In this document: positions 63,571 through 63,726 of the stretch, one piece after another | Position numbering within the stretch: the stretch's first letter is position 1 | How the letters are laid out: every line of letters starts with the position of its first letter | From: Pseudomonadota bacterium | GTDB taxonomy: Bacteria > Campylobacterota > Campylobacteria > Campylobacterales > Sulfurospirillaceae | Direction of reading: 5' to 3' | DNA: 63,726 nucleotides | NCBI GenBank assembly: GCA_017860615.1 | Contig: JAGDMU010000019.1 | Coordinates: 1 to 63,726 of the forward strand | The notes under the pieces: generated by a model | Database searches by the model: none | Seen by the model: the letters and a program-made list of their open reading frames with translations, nothing else | What the model was told of the DNA's origin: nothing | Position numbers and translations under genes: made by a program

Positions 63571-63726
63571 ATGCCCAATCCCAAACGTATCGGTCTCGTC
63601 TCGCTCGGCTGCCCCAAGGCGCTGGTCGATTCGGAGCAAATCGTCACCAAGCTGCGCGCCGAGGGCTACGTCATTTCGCCGACGTACGAAGGCGCCGACC
63701 TGGTGATCGTCAATACCTGCGGCTTC
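63571..63726 (+). CDS. rimO: Ribosomal protein S12 methylthiotransferase RimO (3' truncated by window edge)
   Basis: The 52 visible residues are the N-terminus of the radical-SAM methylthiotransferase that modifies ribosomal protein S12: [19 protein letters not shown] with Cys14, then [13 protein letters not shown] with Cys50. These are the first two ligands of the auxiliary iron-sulphur cluster. The [11 protein letters not shown] wording separates RimO from MiaB. The rest lies outside the window. Confidence 0.95.
   Translation, partial: MPNPKRIGLVSLGCPKALVDSEQIVTKLRAEGYVISPTYEGADLVIVNTCGF

Noticed and set aside
63405-63650. Minus-strand 81-residue frame over the rimO start
   Set aside because: It overlaps the conserved rimO N-terminus and has no supporting features.

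Overview
The window looks like chromosomal DNA of a high-GC betaproteobacterium. The polyphosphate/PHB gene content (exopolyphosphatase, membrane pyrophosphatase, acetoacetyl-CoA reductase, PhaR) suggests Rhodocyclales, possibly close to 'Candidatus Accumulibacter'. This assignment is inference from gene content only; no database was searched.

Housekeeping half (1-18.5 kb). It starts inside an HD-GYP response regulator and a receiver protein that lacks the first part of its receiver fold. Then come ppx, a four-gene Mla/MCE lipid-transport operon (permease with STAS domain, ATPase, MCE protein, lipoprotein) and hppA. A small RHH-like gene follows, preceded by a perfect 33-bp palindrome, then a J-domain gene heading three unknown genes. 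Next are the SRP RNA (ffs), a DUF3047 gene with two small glycosyltransferases, rhlE, phaB with a clear terminator, and a phaR that has apparently lost about two dozen codons inside its N-terminal domain.

Middle part (18.5-26.2 kb). A minus-strand unit encodes a tyrosine phosphatase-like protein, an unknown protein, ankyrin, small membrane and Sel1-repeat proteins. An orphan membrane protein, an adenine/adenosine deaminase, and a PcfJ-like protein with a small partner follow.

Accessory half (26.2-63.4 kb). An ECF sigma factor and a probable anti-sigma protein head an almost gap-free 19-kb plus-strand operon: exported caspase, TrkA-N/RyR protein, caspase-formylglycine-enzyme-like fusion, PilN-PilO fusion, PilP-like stub, ankyrin membrane protein, SIR2-like/TIR fusion, nSTAND-WD40 protein, pilin-like protein, membrane protein, GspF/PilC and a second pilin. 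Facing it on the minus strand are two further units: (i) an unknown exported protein, TPR-CHAT, a 14-blade WD40-caspase, an alpha/beta hydrolase lipoprotein and a YdcF/ElyC protein; (ii) a large TPR-CHAT with 126-bp tandem repeats, an Ig-like protein, a zinc-ribbon membrane protein, CHASE2 and a FecR-like protein. An NlpC/P60 gene, a DUF350 gene and the start of rimO close the window.

Main discovery. Five intergenic sites share CCTGAC-N16-CGTC, the layout of an ECF sigma promoter. Each points at the first gene of one unit: the sigma operon itself, both CHAT/caspase units, the phosphatase-ankyrin-Sel1 unit and the PcfJ unit. This predicts one autoregulated ECF regulon of about 25 genes. All five caspase/CHAT proteins in it carry apparent signal peptides, so the system probably works in the envelope and not as a classical cytoplasmic suicide module.
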